The position numbers and the translations under genes were made by a program. From Hoskinsella mucinilytica (lineage in GTDB: Bacteria > Bacillota_I > Bacilli_A > Erysipelotrichales > Erysipelotrichaceae): a stretch of 64,000 nt of DNA. This document shows, one piece after another, positions 34,226-42,411 of this stretch. The stretch lies in assembly GCF_045223415.1 (NCBI RefSeq), contig NZ_JBEQZJ010000010.1, positions 1-64,000 of the forward strand, in the 5' to 3' direction. The notes under the pieces were generated by a model that worked only from the letters and a program-made list of their open reading frames with translations, was not told the DNA's origin and did no database searches. Position 1 is the stretch's first letter, and each line of letters begins with the position of its first letter.

Positions 34226-35251
34226 TTACGATATACTCCCTTCTTCTTTTAAATATTCCATTTGTTGTTGTTTTACCACTTCATATCCTTTGATCAAATT
34301 TTGTTTACTTAATAAAATCTCTTTTGACGAATCATATCCTCTGGAAGGATCCAATTTATCTGCGATAAACAAAATACGTTCATAATCGTTTTGATTTCTT
34401 CCTTTGACATGATGATAAATACTATTTAGGATATCTTGATCTTTGATATACAAGGTATGTTTTGCATAGTATGCCCCAAGATAGCCATGCCAAATCGGTG
34501 CTGCTTCCTTTAAGAAAGCCGGTAAATGATGTTTCATCCAAATGCGTTGTTTCTCTATTGGCATCTGTTTACAAACATCATGGACCAATCCCGCTGTATA
34601 GGCTTTTTTCTCATCTAAACCATGTGCTCTTGCCAGTTCTTCACATAACTTGGCTACGGATAAAGAGTGTTGATAACGCTTTTCGCTCATTTGCGAAGCG
34701 ACGATTTCTTCAAAGTATAGACCATGAGCACCCATATAAATTCTAACCGTTTGTGGTAATTGATAAAGTTGTTTACCTTGTCGTATTTGAGACGAGCTCA
34801 CTTGAATGAAAGGCATCTCAACTCGCTGAAAATCTGTGTCTAATATGATATCTTCTATTCTTGAAAAAACATAAAAACGAACTTCTTTTTTTAATCTTTC
34901 ATGTTCCTTCCATTGTGAAAACTGCTTCGCTTGATCATCGCCGATCAACCAACAAAAGGTATCTCTCGGAAAGCGTTTTTTTAATTCTCTGACAGTATCT
35001 ATGGTATAAGAAACAGTAGCTCGTTCGCCCTCTAAAGTACAAAGCTTCATATGACGAAAAGGAGCAATTGCCAATGCGATCATATGACAGCGATCTTCAA
35101 AAGAGGCACTCTGTCGATGTTTTAATGGCGCATCCTTTGTAGGCATGAACCATACTTCATCAATGGATAGTTTTTTCAATGCTGTTTTGGCAATTTGTAA
35201 ATGCCCTTGATGGATAGGATCAAAGCTTCCTCCTAACACCGCAATTCTCAT
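34226..35251 (-). CDS. nadD-yqeK: Fused nicotinate-mononucleotide adenylyltransferase and YqeK HD-domain hydrolase
   Basis: One 341-aa protein joins two enzymes that are separate neighbours in Bacillus. Residues 1-185 are NadD (GGSFDPIHQGHL, ISYT-like SYTIDTVREL, WLIGDDQAKQF, SSSQIR), which makes deamido-NAD. Residues 190-341 are YqeK, an HD hydrolase of diadenosine tetraphosphate (RYQHSLSVA, GLVHDVCKQ, YHHVKG). All key motifs look intact. The start is ATG 35251 after GGGGAT; the GTG six bases upstream is inside that site. Such fusions are known in Mollicutes and relatives. Confidence 0.93.
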   Translation of the reverse strand: MRIAVLGGSFDPIHQGHLQIAKTALKKLSIDEVWFMPTKDAPLKHRQSASFEDRCHMIALAIAPFRHMKLCTLEGERATVSYTIDTVRELKKRFPRDTFCWLIGDDQAKQFSQWKEHERLKKEVRFYVFSRIEDIILDTDFQRVEMPFIQVSSSQIRQGKQLYQLPQTVRIYMGAHGLYFEEIVASQMSEKRYQHSLSVAKLCEELARAHGLDEKKAYTAGLVHDVCKQMPIEKQRIWMKHHLPAFLKEAAPIWHGYLGAYYAKHTLYIKDQDILNSIYHHVKGRNQNDYERILFIADKLDPSRGYDSSKEILLSKQNLIKGYEVVKQQQMEYLKEEGSIS

Positions 35252-35253
35252 GT

Positions 35254-35538
35254 TCACATCCCCAATTTATTCTTTTTACTTTTACGATATAGGATAAAGG
35301 TTCTTCCTATCACCTGTACAACATCGCTATGAGTTTGGGCACTTAATTCTATCGCAGCTTCATTAGCGGATAATGCACATGTCTTTAATAAATTGATCTT
35401 TACCAACTCATGTGCCTCTAAAGAATCATTTACAGTCTTGATCATATTTTCGCTAATGGCATCCTTCCCGATTTGAAACAATGCTTTTCTTGTTTGTGCC
35501 AATCCTCTTAATTCACTTTTTTGTTTTCCTGTTAACAT
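35254..35538 (-). CDS. yhbY: CRM-domain RNA-binding protein YhbY
   Basis: A 94-aa protein consisting of one CRM domain, with LTGKQKSELRGLAQ at the start and the conserved KI.K..AL/GK-type loop (FQIGKDAISENMIK). YhbY associates with pre-50S particles. It lies between yqeH (1-bp overlap) and nadD-yqeK, as in other Bacillota. Confidence 0.93.
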   Translation of the reverse strand: MLTGKQKSELRGLAQTRKALFQIGKDAISENMIKTVNDSLEAHELVKINLLKTCALSANEAAIELSAQTHSDVVQVIGRTFILYRKSKKNKLGM

Positions 35539-36620
35539 TAAATCATCGCCTTTCTGAAAGTCACACTGCTTTCTTTTGGTACATATACCTTCACATGTTC
35601 TACATTTCCACTAATACAAAACCAACCTAATCCATGAATCACGATATCCGTTTTCTCTTGGATATGATCCAAACCAAAGGTTTTCATTTCTGTATAATTA
35701 TCACACATTGCCGGTGAGAGCAATTCATTGATATGCTCGCTCCACAATTGGTTTGCCTTTTCCTGTTTGCTTCTATGAATCTTTAAACGATCAGAGAAAT
35801 AACAAACACAACTTACCGATGTACAACCTATGATATCCAAGCGAACCAAACCTCCTACGGATAGTGTTTGATTCTCATATAACTGATAATTTCTTGCCTT
35901 TAAAGGTTTCAATGGTATGATGGTTTTTAACAATCGATCATCTACATGCGTCAAGATACTATCCATACGTGTAATACCCGGTGTATCATAAATGGTATAT
36001 CCATCCATTTCGAGTTCATTAAAATCAAGTGTCGTTCCCGGATGACGAGATACGGTCAATGTTTGATGGTCACACAATGCATTCAACAATGTGCTCTTCC
36101 CTGCATTTGCAGTTCCCATAACTATCACATCTCTGTTTTTACGATAATGATCAATTGCATATTGTACTTCTTCAATAGAAGCATTATCGTCTCTTTTCGC
36201 ATGTTGTGCCAAATCACCGCAAATCACGATTCCCGAAACAACAATACCTTCTTGTTTCAATCGAGACATAATGAAATTACATAACTTCTCATTTCCTACG
36301 CTGATCGGTAATAGATCTCGTTTGGTCGCAACCATCACGATATCTTTCCCCATTAAATGGCGATTCAATCCATGAATGAGGTTTGCTTCAAAGTCAAATA
36401 GATCAACCACCCATAAGATTAAAGCATCCATCTCTGCTATTTTTCTTAATACAGCATCACCATCTACACCCTGTTTCATGCTGATCATAACATCATCATA
36501 ATGTGTGATACGAAAACATCTTTGACAATAATCTGCCTCTTCTTTCGGTGTATAACCAATGGCGTTTTTATCCATTGTCTGTAGGATTGCCCCACAGCCT
36601 TTACATTTCTTATTCATCAT
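35538..36620 (-). CDS. yqeH: Circularly permuted ribosome-assembly GTPase YqeH
   Basis: GTPase needed for 30S maturation. The 360-aa protein opens with a four-Cys treble clef (CKGCG...CQRCF). The G motifs follow in permuted order: TKRDLL (G4, about 100), GTANAGKSTLLNAL (G1, about 170), and DTPG (G3, about 217). The C-terminal domain is of the YqeH type. It overlaps yqeG by 11 bp and yhbY by 1 bp. Confidence 0.95.
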   Translation of the reverse strand: MMNKKCKGCGAILQTMDKNAIGYTPKEEADYCQRCFRITHYDDVMISMKQGVDGDAVLRKIAEMDALILWVVDLFDFEANLIHGLNRHLMGKDIVMVATKRDLLPISVGNEKLCNFIMSRLKQEGIVVSGIVICGDLAQHAKRDDNASIEEVQYAIDHYRKNRDVIVMGTANAGKSTLLNALCDHQTLTVSRHPGTTLDFNELEMDGYTIYDTPGITRMDSILTHVDDRLLKTIIPLKPLKARNYQLYENQTLSVGGLVRLDIIGCTSVSCVCYFSDRLKIHRSKQEKANQLWSEHINELLSPAMCDNYTEMKTFGLDHIQEKTDIVIHGLGWFCISGNVEHVKVYVPKESSVTFRKAMI

Positions 36621-37140
36621 AAACTCCTTTCGTTAGACGTTGTTTCTTTTCCAGTCTGGCAAATACAATCGCTTCCAATTTACGATTCATTTTTGTACAA
36701 GCAAGATCCCTGGTTACGACCGGAGCCGTAAGAATCGTATGTAATCCAACAACATTTGCCCCTAAAACATCGGTCATCAGCTGATCTCCAAGCACAGCAA
36801 TCTGACTTTTCTTTATCTTATAGTGTTTCATCATCTTCCAATAGGTCAATGGTAATGGTTTCATCGCAAACGAATAATAGGGATACCCCAATTCTTTCGC
36901 AAAGGTATTCACACGTTCCTCTACATTATTGGAAATAAAAACAATTTGAATACCCGCTTGCGCTATGGAAGTTAAAAACATACGCACTTCCTCATTAGGT
37001 AGCGCTTCATCATGAGCCACCAACGTATTATCAATATCACAAATCAATAATTTGATGCCATGTTCAAGCAAATACTGTGGTCTTAATGCATTAAATCTAT
37101 GTATATAATAATCGGGGGTAAATAATCCTAGCATATGCAT
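36610..37140 (-). CDS. yqeG: YqeG family HAD phosphatase
   Basis: HAD IIIA phosphatase of 176 aa with the nucleophile motif DIDNTLVAHDE (about 32), the SNN motif (FISNNVEER) and GDQLMTDVLGA. First gene of the yqeG-yqeH-yhbY-nadD-yqeK-rsfS-yqeM-mtnN unit. Substrate is unknown; the cluster suggests a role near ribosome assembly or NAD metabolism. An ATG two codons in has better spacing from AAAGGAG and may be the true start. Confidence 0.92.
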   Translation of the reverse strand: MHMLGLFTPDYYIHRFNALRPQYLLEHGIKLLICDIDNTLVAHDEALPNEEVRMFLTSIAQAGIQIVFISNNVEERVNTFAKELGYPYYSFAMKPLPLTYWKMMKHYKIKKSQIAVLGDQLMTDVLGANVVGLHTILTAPVVTRDLACTKMNRKLEAIVFARLEKKQRLTKGVYDE

Positions 37141-37222
37141 AACTCCTTTAAAAACATCATCATTAGTTTATCATATTTTTTCTAAATTGAATAGAAAAAG
37201 TATTCATTGTCATAACCATCAA

Positions 37223-37244
37223 AAAAGCTGATCTCTCAGCTTTT
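37223..37244 (-). terminator. PTS operon terminator overlapping the antiterminator gene's stop
   Basis: AAAAGCTGA / TCAGCTTTT stem with a 4-nt loop and TTTTTT on the minus strand. The stop codon at 37236 lies in the stem. Confidence 0.88.
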
Positions 37245-38081
37245 ACTTTGTTTTTCTAACTCACTTGTTCGTATTCTTTCGATATGCAGTGCTAAATAGC
37301 CAATCTCTACATCACTGACTTCTTTTTTTAATGCTTTAGATAAATCTTTACCAATTTGTTTTGCGGTATCATAAGCATACGGGAATTTTTCAGAAATAAA
37401 CTCATTTACATCGACTTGAAGCTTTTCACCAGTCTGCAATCGCCACAACAGAAATTTCATATGATTCATCAATCGAATATAAGACATAGAATTCATATCA
37501 ATGTTGATATGAAAATCTTTTTCTACCTGTTCAATGCTTTCCTTTATGATAATTGCCGCTTGCATCGATTCACTTACCTTTTCACTGCTCAATGCAGAAT
37601 GAACATGTAACGTAATATATCCGATTTCATCTTCACTGATTTCTACGCCACATGCTTCCTTAATGATTTTTTTACCTTCTAAGGCAACCTCATACTCATC
37701 ATGGAATAGTAAGTTGATTTCATTGGCGAAGGGATTGGAAATCACCAAATTTTGTTTCATTCGTTCTAAGGAAAACGCGATGTGGTCTGCAAGTGGCAAC
37801 AAAATATTCGTATCGACCTTTTCAAAACGCTTGGAAGCGATATGAAGGATCTTTGCGGAAATTTCAATGAACACAGGATCAACACTGTCGATGATTTCCA
37901 TAGCATCGCCTTTGTCATTGCTTTTAGAAAAGCGAAATACGTCCATCCAATCTTCATAGATAAAGGTTTCCATAGGCTTGCGATGAAAGCCGATTCCCTT
38001 TCCGACAAAGATGATCTGTTCCTGATGGCTGTCCGTCACCAGAACACTATTATTATTTAAGACTCTTTGTATCTGATACAT
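37236..38081 (-). CDS. BglG/GlcT-family transcriptional antiterminator
   Basis: RNA-binding antiterminator of 281 aa. Residues 1-57 form the co-antiterminator RNA-binding domain (RVLNNNSVLV, G.GIGF). Two PRD regulation domains follow (about 70-165 and 175-275) with the conserved His phosphorylation positions (ADHIAFSLERM, GYITLHVHS, NHMKFLLWRL, GYLALHIERI). PTS-dependent phosphorylation should control its dimerisation. It is the last gene of the PTS operon whose leader carries its probable RNA target, so it likely controls its own expression. Confidence 0.92.
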   Translation of the reverse strand: MYQIQRVLNNNSVLVTDSHQEQIIFVGKGIGFHRKPMETFIYEDWMDVFRFSKSNDKGDAMEIIDSVDPVFIEISAKILHIASKRFEKVDTNILLPLADHIAFSLERMKQNLVISNPFANEINLLFHDEYEVALEGKKIIKEACGVEISEDEIGYITLHVHSALSSEKVSESMQAAIIIKESIEQVEKDFHINIDMNSMSYIRLMNHMKFLLWRLQTGEKLQVDVNEFISEKFPYAYDTAKQIGKDLSKALKKEVSDVEIGYLALHIERIRTSELEKQSKS

Positions 38082-38121
38082 AAGACACCCCTTTCAGATT
38101 ACCTTTTTATTGTATCATGAA

Positions 38122-38595
38122 TTAACAAAATTCCAAAAACATTTCACCGGTTTTTTTCGATCCCAAGTGTTTTTTTATTGTTAATCCATCAGGAAGTGTT
38201 GTCACAATGACCATCATTGCCTCACTTGGCGCATGCGACTTGATAAAATCCAAATCTGCGTGCCATAATAGCTCCCCTGTTTTGACATTGCTTCCTTGCT
38301 TAACCAGCACCTCAAATCCTTCTCCATTTAAATTAACCGTGTCTATACCAAAATGCATGAGCACTTCCACACCGTTTTCTAATTTTAAACCAAGAGCATG
38401 CTTGGTAGGAAATACCATGGTAACCTCTGCATCACATGGCGCATAAATATCACCATGTTTTGGTATTACCATAACACCATCACCCATCATTTTTTGAGAA
38501 AACACTTCATCTTTGGCTTCCGTGATATCCTTGACTTCTCCCAAGCAGATACCTTGAAGCTCTATGACTTTATTCTTTTTACGAAACAATCCCAT
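38122..38595 (-). CDS. PTS glucose-type EIIA component
   Basis: Cytoplasmic phosphocarrier of 157 aa (Crr family). The two active-site histidines are visible in PTKHALGLKL and LMHFGIDTVNL; the second is the phosphorylation site. The EIIBC protein two genes upstream lacks a IIA domain, so this provides it. It may serve other sugars' EIIBC proteins as well. It also links sugar flux to the antiterminator downstream. Confidence 0.93.
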   Translation of the reverse strand: MGLFRKKNKVIELQGICLGEVKDITEAKDEVFSQKMMGDGVMVIPKHGDIYAPCDAEVTMVFPTKHALGLKLENGVEVLMHFGIDTVNLNGEGFEVLVKQGSNVKTGELLWHADLDFIKSHAPSEAMMVIVTTLPDGLTIKKHLGSKKTGEMFLEFC

Positions 38596-38607
38596 ATTCT
38601 TAATCTC

Positions 38608-39027
38608 CTATCTTACATCTGTATTCAACAGCATATCATGTCCCACGCATAACACCAAACGTCTTGCCTTTACACTTTCTATCAAAGTATAAAGGATATC
38701 CAAAGGAACCAAGAACATGATGAAGGAAAACTTCATAACACATTCCCTTAAGAAGCTTTGAAACCATGTACGCTTCTTCCCGTTGATATTGACCACACGT
38801 AGATGAAACAACGCCTTACCAATCGTTTGTCCATCCTGTTTCGTTGGTAGATAAATGAATAGAAAGAAGATGGTAAGTAATGCACACAATAGCATATAAT
38901 TTGCTTTTGATGCCATTTCTGGATCCATCAAGAATACCTTGTAGGAAAACAGAAAGAGATTGCATAAGACAACGGCGATGACAAGATCAATGAGATAAGC
39001 GCACATGCGTTTCATATATAGCTTCAT
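38608..39027 (-). CDS. RDD family membrane protein
   Basis: A 139-aa protein with three or four hydrophobic segments and the RDD pattern: Arg in the first helix region (MKRMCAYLIDLVIA), Asp residues there, and the GQTIGKALFHLRVVN motif. RDD proteins are poorly understood; some act in ion or osmolyte exchange. Its place inside a PTS operon between IIBC and IIA, with 9-12 bp gaps on either side, suggests co-expression, but I know of no functional link. Confidence 0.85.
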   Translation of the reverse strand: MKLYMKRMCAYLIDLVIAVVLCNLFLFSYKVFLMDPEMASKANYMLLCALLTIFFLFIYLPTKQDGQTIGKALFHLRVVNINGKKRTWFQSFLRECVMKFSFIMFLVPLDILYTLIESVKARRLVLCVGHDMLLNTDVR

Positions 39028-39036
39028 AATATCCTC

Positions 39037-40638
39037 CTATTGTTTAGATAGATAATCTTCTAAATCTGATTTAATGACAGTAACTCTAGGCCCATAAATA
39101 ACCTGAATACCATTTCCTTTTTTGATCACTCCTGCAGCACCACTTGCTTTTAAGACATCTTCTTTTACCAGAGATGCATCTACGACCGTGGTACGAAGAC
39201 GTGTTGCACAACAATCTACATCACTAATGTTTTCTTTTCCGCCTAGACCTTCTGCGATCATTGCGGAAACACTATCTTGTGTAGGTTTGTTTTCAATTGC
39301 TTCATTGGTTTCTTTTTTCGCATTTACATCAGCTCTTGTATATAGTTTCGTTTCTTCACTATCTTCTTCTCTACCTGGTGTTTTCAAATTCAATTTTTTG
39401 ATCAAAAAGCTAAATAAGAAGTAATATACGATAAAGTAACCAATACCGACCAATACGATCATGATCCAATTTGTTTTTGCATTGCCCTGTAGAATACCAA
39501 ACAAGAACATATCGATCAAGCCACCGGAGAAGGTCATACCTACACCGACATTCAATATATGCATCAACATGTAAGCAAGTCCTGCGAACACACAATGGAT
39601 GATATAAAGCAGAGGTGCAACAAACAGGAAGGTAAATTCAATTGGTTCTGTGATACCGGTTAACATACTTGTCAATGCTGCGGAAATCAATAATCCACCT
39701 ACGATTTTGCGTTTTTCAGGTTTCGCACAACGATACATTGCAAGAGCAGCTCCTGGAAGTCCAAAGATCATCAATGGGAATTTTCCTGACATAAAGCGGG
39801 TTGCTTCTACGCTAAATCTTACTGTATTTGGATCAGCTAATTGTGCAAAGAAGATATTTTGTGCACCTTCGATAGTTTTTCCAGCTACCATCATGGTACC
39901 ACCGACACCTGTTTGCCAGAAAGGTAGATAGAATACATGATGTAAACCAAATGGGATCAATGCACGTTCCATCACTCCATAAATGAAGGTACCGAAGTAT
40001 CCGGATCCTCTTACGACATCACCGATGGCATAAATTCCTTCTTGAATAAATGGCCAGATGTAGAACATTGCGATACCTACGAATAGATATACAATAGCAG
40101 TTATGATTGGTACAAATCTTGTTCCTCCGAAGAAGCTCAATACTTGTGGTAACTTGATCTTATAAAATTTATTGTGTAATGCCGCAACACCAAGACCTAC
40201 GATGATACCACCAAACACACCCATTTGAAGTGATGTGATACCAACGACAGAAGTAACTGATCCATTTGGAAGGGTTGCTGCTGCACCAGTAATATCCAGC
40301 ATAGCGCCAATGGCAGTATGCATGATGAAGAACCCTATGGCACCGGCAAGAGCCGCTACTTCTTTTTCTTTCTTAGCCATACCAATGGCAACCCCCATCG
40401 CAAAGATGATCGGTAGATTGGCAAATACAATATCACCTGCGCTACTCATAACCTTTAAAATCGCATATAAGAAGGTACCCTCACCAAGAATCGCTTGTAA
40501 ATGATATGCCTCTACCATCGTGGCATTTGTGAAGGAACCACCAATTCCTAAGAATAATCCAGCAACCGGAAGAATGGCGATTGGTAACATGAAGCTACGT
40601 CCTACTCGCTGTAGAACTCCAAAAATTTTGTCTTTCAT
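39037..40638 (-). CDS. ptsG: PTS EIIBC component, glucose/N-acetylglucosamine family
   Basis: Membrane transporter that takes up and phosphorylates a hexose. The 533-aa protein begins with the IIC domain (about 1-410, with about ten transmembrane helices and the signature GITEPIEFTFLF), then a charged linker and IIB domain (about 455-533) with the phosphorylated cysteine in DVDCCATRLRT. IIA is encoded separately in the same operon. Ribosome-binding site AAAGGAG. Glucose is the likeliest substrate given the GlcT-like control, but GlcNAc or a related sugar cannot be excluded. Confidence 0.9.
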   Translation of the reverse strand: MKDKIFGVLQRVGRSFMLPIAILPVAGLFLGIGGSFTNATMVEAYHLQAILGEGTFLYAILKVMSSAGDIVFANLPIIFAMGVAIGMAKKEKEVAALAGAIGFFIMHTAIGAMLDITGAAATLPNGSVTSVVGITSLQMGVFGGIIVGLGVAALHNKFYKIKLPQVLSFFGGTRFVPIITAIVYLFVGIAMFYIWPFIQEGIYAIGDVVRGSGYFGTFIYGVMERALIPFGLHHVFYLPFWQTGVGGTMMVAGKTIEGAQNIFFAQLADPNTVRFSVEATRFMSGKFPLMIFGLPGAALAMYRCAKPEKRKIVGGLLISAALTSMLTGITEPIEFTFLFVAPLLYIIHCVFAGLAYMLMHILNVGVGMTFSGGLIDMFLFGILQGNAKTNWIMIVLVGIGYFIVYYFLFSFLIKKLNLKTPGREEDSEETKLYTRADVNAKKETNEAIENKPTQDSVSAMIAEGLGGKENISDVDCCATRLRTTVVDASLVKEDVLKASGAAGVIKKGNGIQVIYGPRVTVIKSDLEDYLSKQ

Positions 40639-40674
40639 TTGTTTTTTCTCCTTTTCTATCGGTAAAACTGACGG

Positions 40675-40717
40675 GTGCCTTCGTTGAACGCGCGCTATTC
40701 AACAACAAAAAAGGCAC
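40675..40717 (-). promoter_or_regulatory. Distal leader hairpin competing with the ptsG terminator
   Basis: On the minus strand GTGCCTT pairs with AAGGCAC, and an inner GTTGAA with TTCAAC around a 9-nt GC-rich loop. Its 5' arm is the same GTGCC sequence that forms the 3' arm of the terminator, so the two structures are mutually exclusive. Confidence 0.55.
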
Positions 40718-40773
40718 TAACCTTGGATCATACAGATATATCTTATCTGTAACTCTTTCCATCGTTAATGCCT
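40706..40773 (-). terminator. Leader terminator of the PTS operon
   Basis: On the minus strand AGGCATTAAC (40764-40773) pairs with GTTAGTGCCT (40712-40721), one wobble, followed by six T. An inner ACAGATA / TATCTGT hairpin compacts the loop. Its 5' arm overlaps the antiterminator target. Confidence 0.8.
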
Positions 40774-40795
40774 GCTTTACCAGTAACACACGTTC
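40764..40795 (-). promoter_or_regulatory. Ribonucleic antiterminator (RAT) for the BglG/GlcT-family protein
   Basis: The minus strand contains GTGTTACTGGTAAAGCAGGC, the hallmark core of LicT/SacY/GlcT targets (TGTTACTG..GCAGGC). Folding of this element would use the 5' arm of the downstream terminator and allow transcription of the PTS genes. Confidence 0.85.
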
Positions 40796-40815
40796 CGTTC
40801 AATTTTTACAATCAC

Positions 40816-40844
40816 ATTCTAGCACTGTAAGCGGTTGCTGTCAA
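40816..40844 (-). promoter_or_regulatory. Sigma-A promoter of the PTS operon
   Basis: TTGACA (40839-40844) and TAGAAT (40816-40821) on the minus strand with a 17-bp spacer. Confidence 0.85.
40826..40839 (+). promoter_or_regulatory. Candidate CcpA (cre) site within the PTS promoter
   Basis: TGTAAGCGGTTGCT matches TGWAARCGYTWNCW at 13 of 14 positions and fills the spacer between -35 and -10, a position at which CcpA binding would repress. Confidence 0.55.
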
Positions 40845-40882
40845 TAGCTTTTTTTATTTTTTTTATGAGATGTAAGCGATAT

Positions 40883-41584
40883 TCATCCTTGATGATGTTT
40901 CATTTGAACCTTTAATTTTTTTAAAATTCTTTTCTCCAATCGTGAGATATAGGATTGTGAAATTCCAAGGCGTTGTGCAATATCCTTCTGAGTTAATTCT
41001 TCATGTTCGATCCCATAACGCATTTGTAAGATCATTCTTTCACGTTCTTTTAAGGTTCCCATTGCCGCCAACAATTCTCTTTTATTTTCATTTTTTTCAA
41101 ATTCTTTGGTCACAAGATCGTCATCAGTTCCTAAAATATCGCTTAACAATAGCTCATTGCCATCATAATCCACATTCAAAGGTTCATCAAAACTGACTTC
41201 TACCTTTCTTCTACTTTTTTTCCTTAAAAACATCAAAATTTCATTTTCAATACAACGAGAAGCATAAGTGACCAATTTGATGTTTTTATCCCTTTTAAAG
41301 GTGTTTACTGCTTTGATCAACCCGATAGAGCCGATACTGATCAAATCTTCCATAAAGATCGGATTGGTTTCGTAACGTTTTGCGATATAAACGACCAATC
41401 GTAAATTATGTTCGATCAATGTGTTTCTGGCTTCTTCATCACCATCCTCTAATGCAATCAATGCTGCTGTTTCCTCTTCCTTACTCAATGGTTTGGGAAG
41501 GACGTCATTTCCTTGAATATAGAACACATCCATTTGTGTATCTTTCCCAAACAACAATTTCCAAAGCTTCCATAGTTTTTTCAT
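40883..41584 (-). CDS. sigE: Sporulation sigma factor SigE
   Basis: Early mother-cell sigma factor, made as an inactive pro-protein. The 233-aa sequence starts with a basic, hydrophobic pro-segment (MKKLWKLWKLLFGK) and then follows Bacillus sigma-E closely: region 2 (LVVYIAKRYE, MEDLISIGSIGLIKAVNTF, LVTYASRCIENEILMFLR), the DEPLNVDYDGNELLLSDILGTDDD segment (cut), and region 4 with ISQSYISRLEKRI. It is 4 bp downstream of spoIIGA, whose product should remove the pro-segment. Confidence 0.96.
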   Translation of the reverse strand: MKKLWKLWKLLFGKDTQMDVFYIQGNDVLPKPLSKEEETAALIALEDGDEEARNTLIEHNLRLVVYIAKRYETNPIFMEDLISIGSIGLIKAVNTFKRDKNIKLVTYASRCIENEILMFLRKKSRRKVEVSFDEPLNVDYDGNELLLSDILGTDDDLVTKEFEKNENKRELLAAMGTLKERERMILQMRYGIEHEELTQKDIAQRLGISQSYISRLEKRILKKLKVQMKHHQG

Positions 41585-41588
41585 TTCA

Positions 41589-42323
41589 TCACCCCAACGT
41601 CATAGCGTTCATATTCAAGAGTACCTCACAGTCAAAGGGAAGTTTCAGCTTTCTCTCACAGCTCACATAGACCTTGTGTGCCGGACATCCATCAATGCTT
41701 AGCTGACAGGGATAACATCGGATCGTTCCATTGCTCTGTATGGTATTCATCACTACCAATTCTATGCCTGCTGCGTCAAAATATGACGAATATTTCGCAT
41801 CAAGGAATACCACAGGTATCCCCTTATGACACAACAGATTCCCACTATCTAAATAACCTTTGCATACCATTTCCTGATCATTTACTTTCAATCGTGTGCA
41901 ATAAACATACTCTCCTCTTGCCAATAGATTTTTCCATTTATATCTCAACATGATCCAAAGCAATGCGTAACATAACCATACCTCCCATATTTGTGCATCT
42001 ATCGGCACAAAATAAATGCCGTTATGAAAACTTCCTCGATACCACGCAAACATGCTGAAATAACAAAACCAACGAAAGGCAAGTCCTAAAAGATATACTT
42101 TTTTCACATAGCGAAAGCTCTTGAGAAAAAAAAGAACTTCAATCAAAAGAACAAGTAGTTCTGCATATGGAAAAAAAAGACAGCCACAGATCGAAATAGC
42201 TATGCTATAACCTTGTACCTTACGCAAACTGATCGGTTTTGCGCACCAATAGGCTGCCAATCTCATACTGAGGTAAATAGTAATGGCATTCCATAGAAAG
42301 CTGATTTCCACATAACTCTCCAT
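41589..42323 (-). CDS. spoIIGA: Sigma-E processing peptidase SpoIIGA
   Basis: Membrane aspartic protease that activates pro-sigma-E when signalled by SpoIIR from the forespore. The 244-aa protein has five or six N-terminal transmembrane helices (about 1-140) and a cytoplasmic half with the catalytic motif GYLDSGNLL (about residue 160). It is shorter than the about 310 aa of Bacillus SpoIIGA. The start is ATG 42323 after AGGAAGG; the frame runs on to 42476 through the promoter and the previous gene's end. Pairing with sigE makes the call firm. Confidence 0.93.
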   Translation of the reverse strand: MESYVEISFLWNAITIYLSMRLAAYWCAKPISLRKVQGYSIAISICGCLFFPYAELLVLLIEVLFFLKSFRYVKKVYLLGLAFRWFCYFSMFAWYRGSFHNGIYFVPIDAQIWEVWLCYALLWIMLRYKWKNLLARGEYVYCTRLKVNDQEMVCKGYLDSGNLLCHKGIPVVFLDAKYSSYFDAAGIELVVMNTIQSNGTIRCYPCQLSIDGCPAHKVYVSCERKLKLPFDCEVLLNMNAMTLG

Positions 42324-42344
42324 GTGATCCTTCCTTTCTTCGAT

Positions 42345-42379
42345 ATTATAGCCTTGTACCATAGGAACAAGTTGTCGAA
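42345..42379 (-). promoter_or_regulatory. spoIIG-type promoter with Spo0A box
   Basis: On the minus strand TCGACA (42373-42378) and TATAAT (42345-42350) are 22 bp apart, the atypical spacing known for the Spo0A-activated spoIIG promoter of Bacillus. The -35 is overlapped by a perfect 0A-box core, TGTCGAA on the plus strand (42373-42379). Confidence 0.7.
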
Positions 42380-42411
42380 GAATGAAAAAAGGAAACTTTT
42401 TACGGTCTCCC

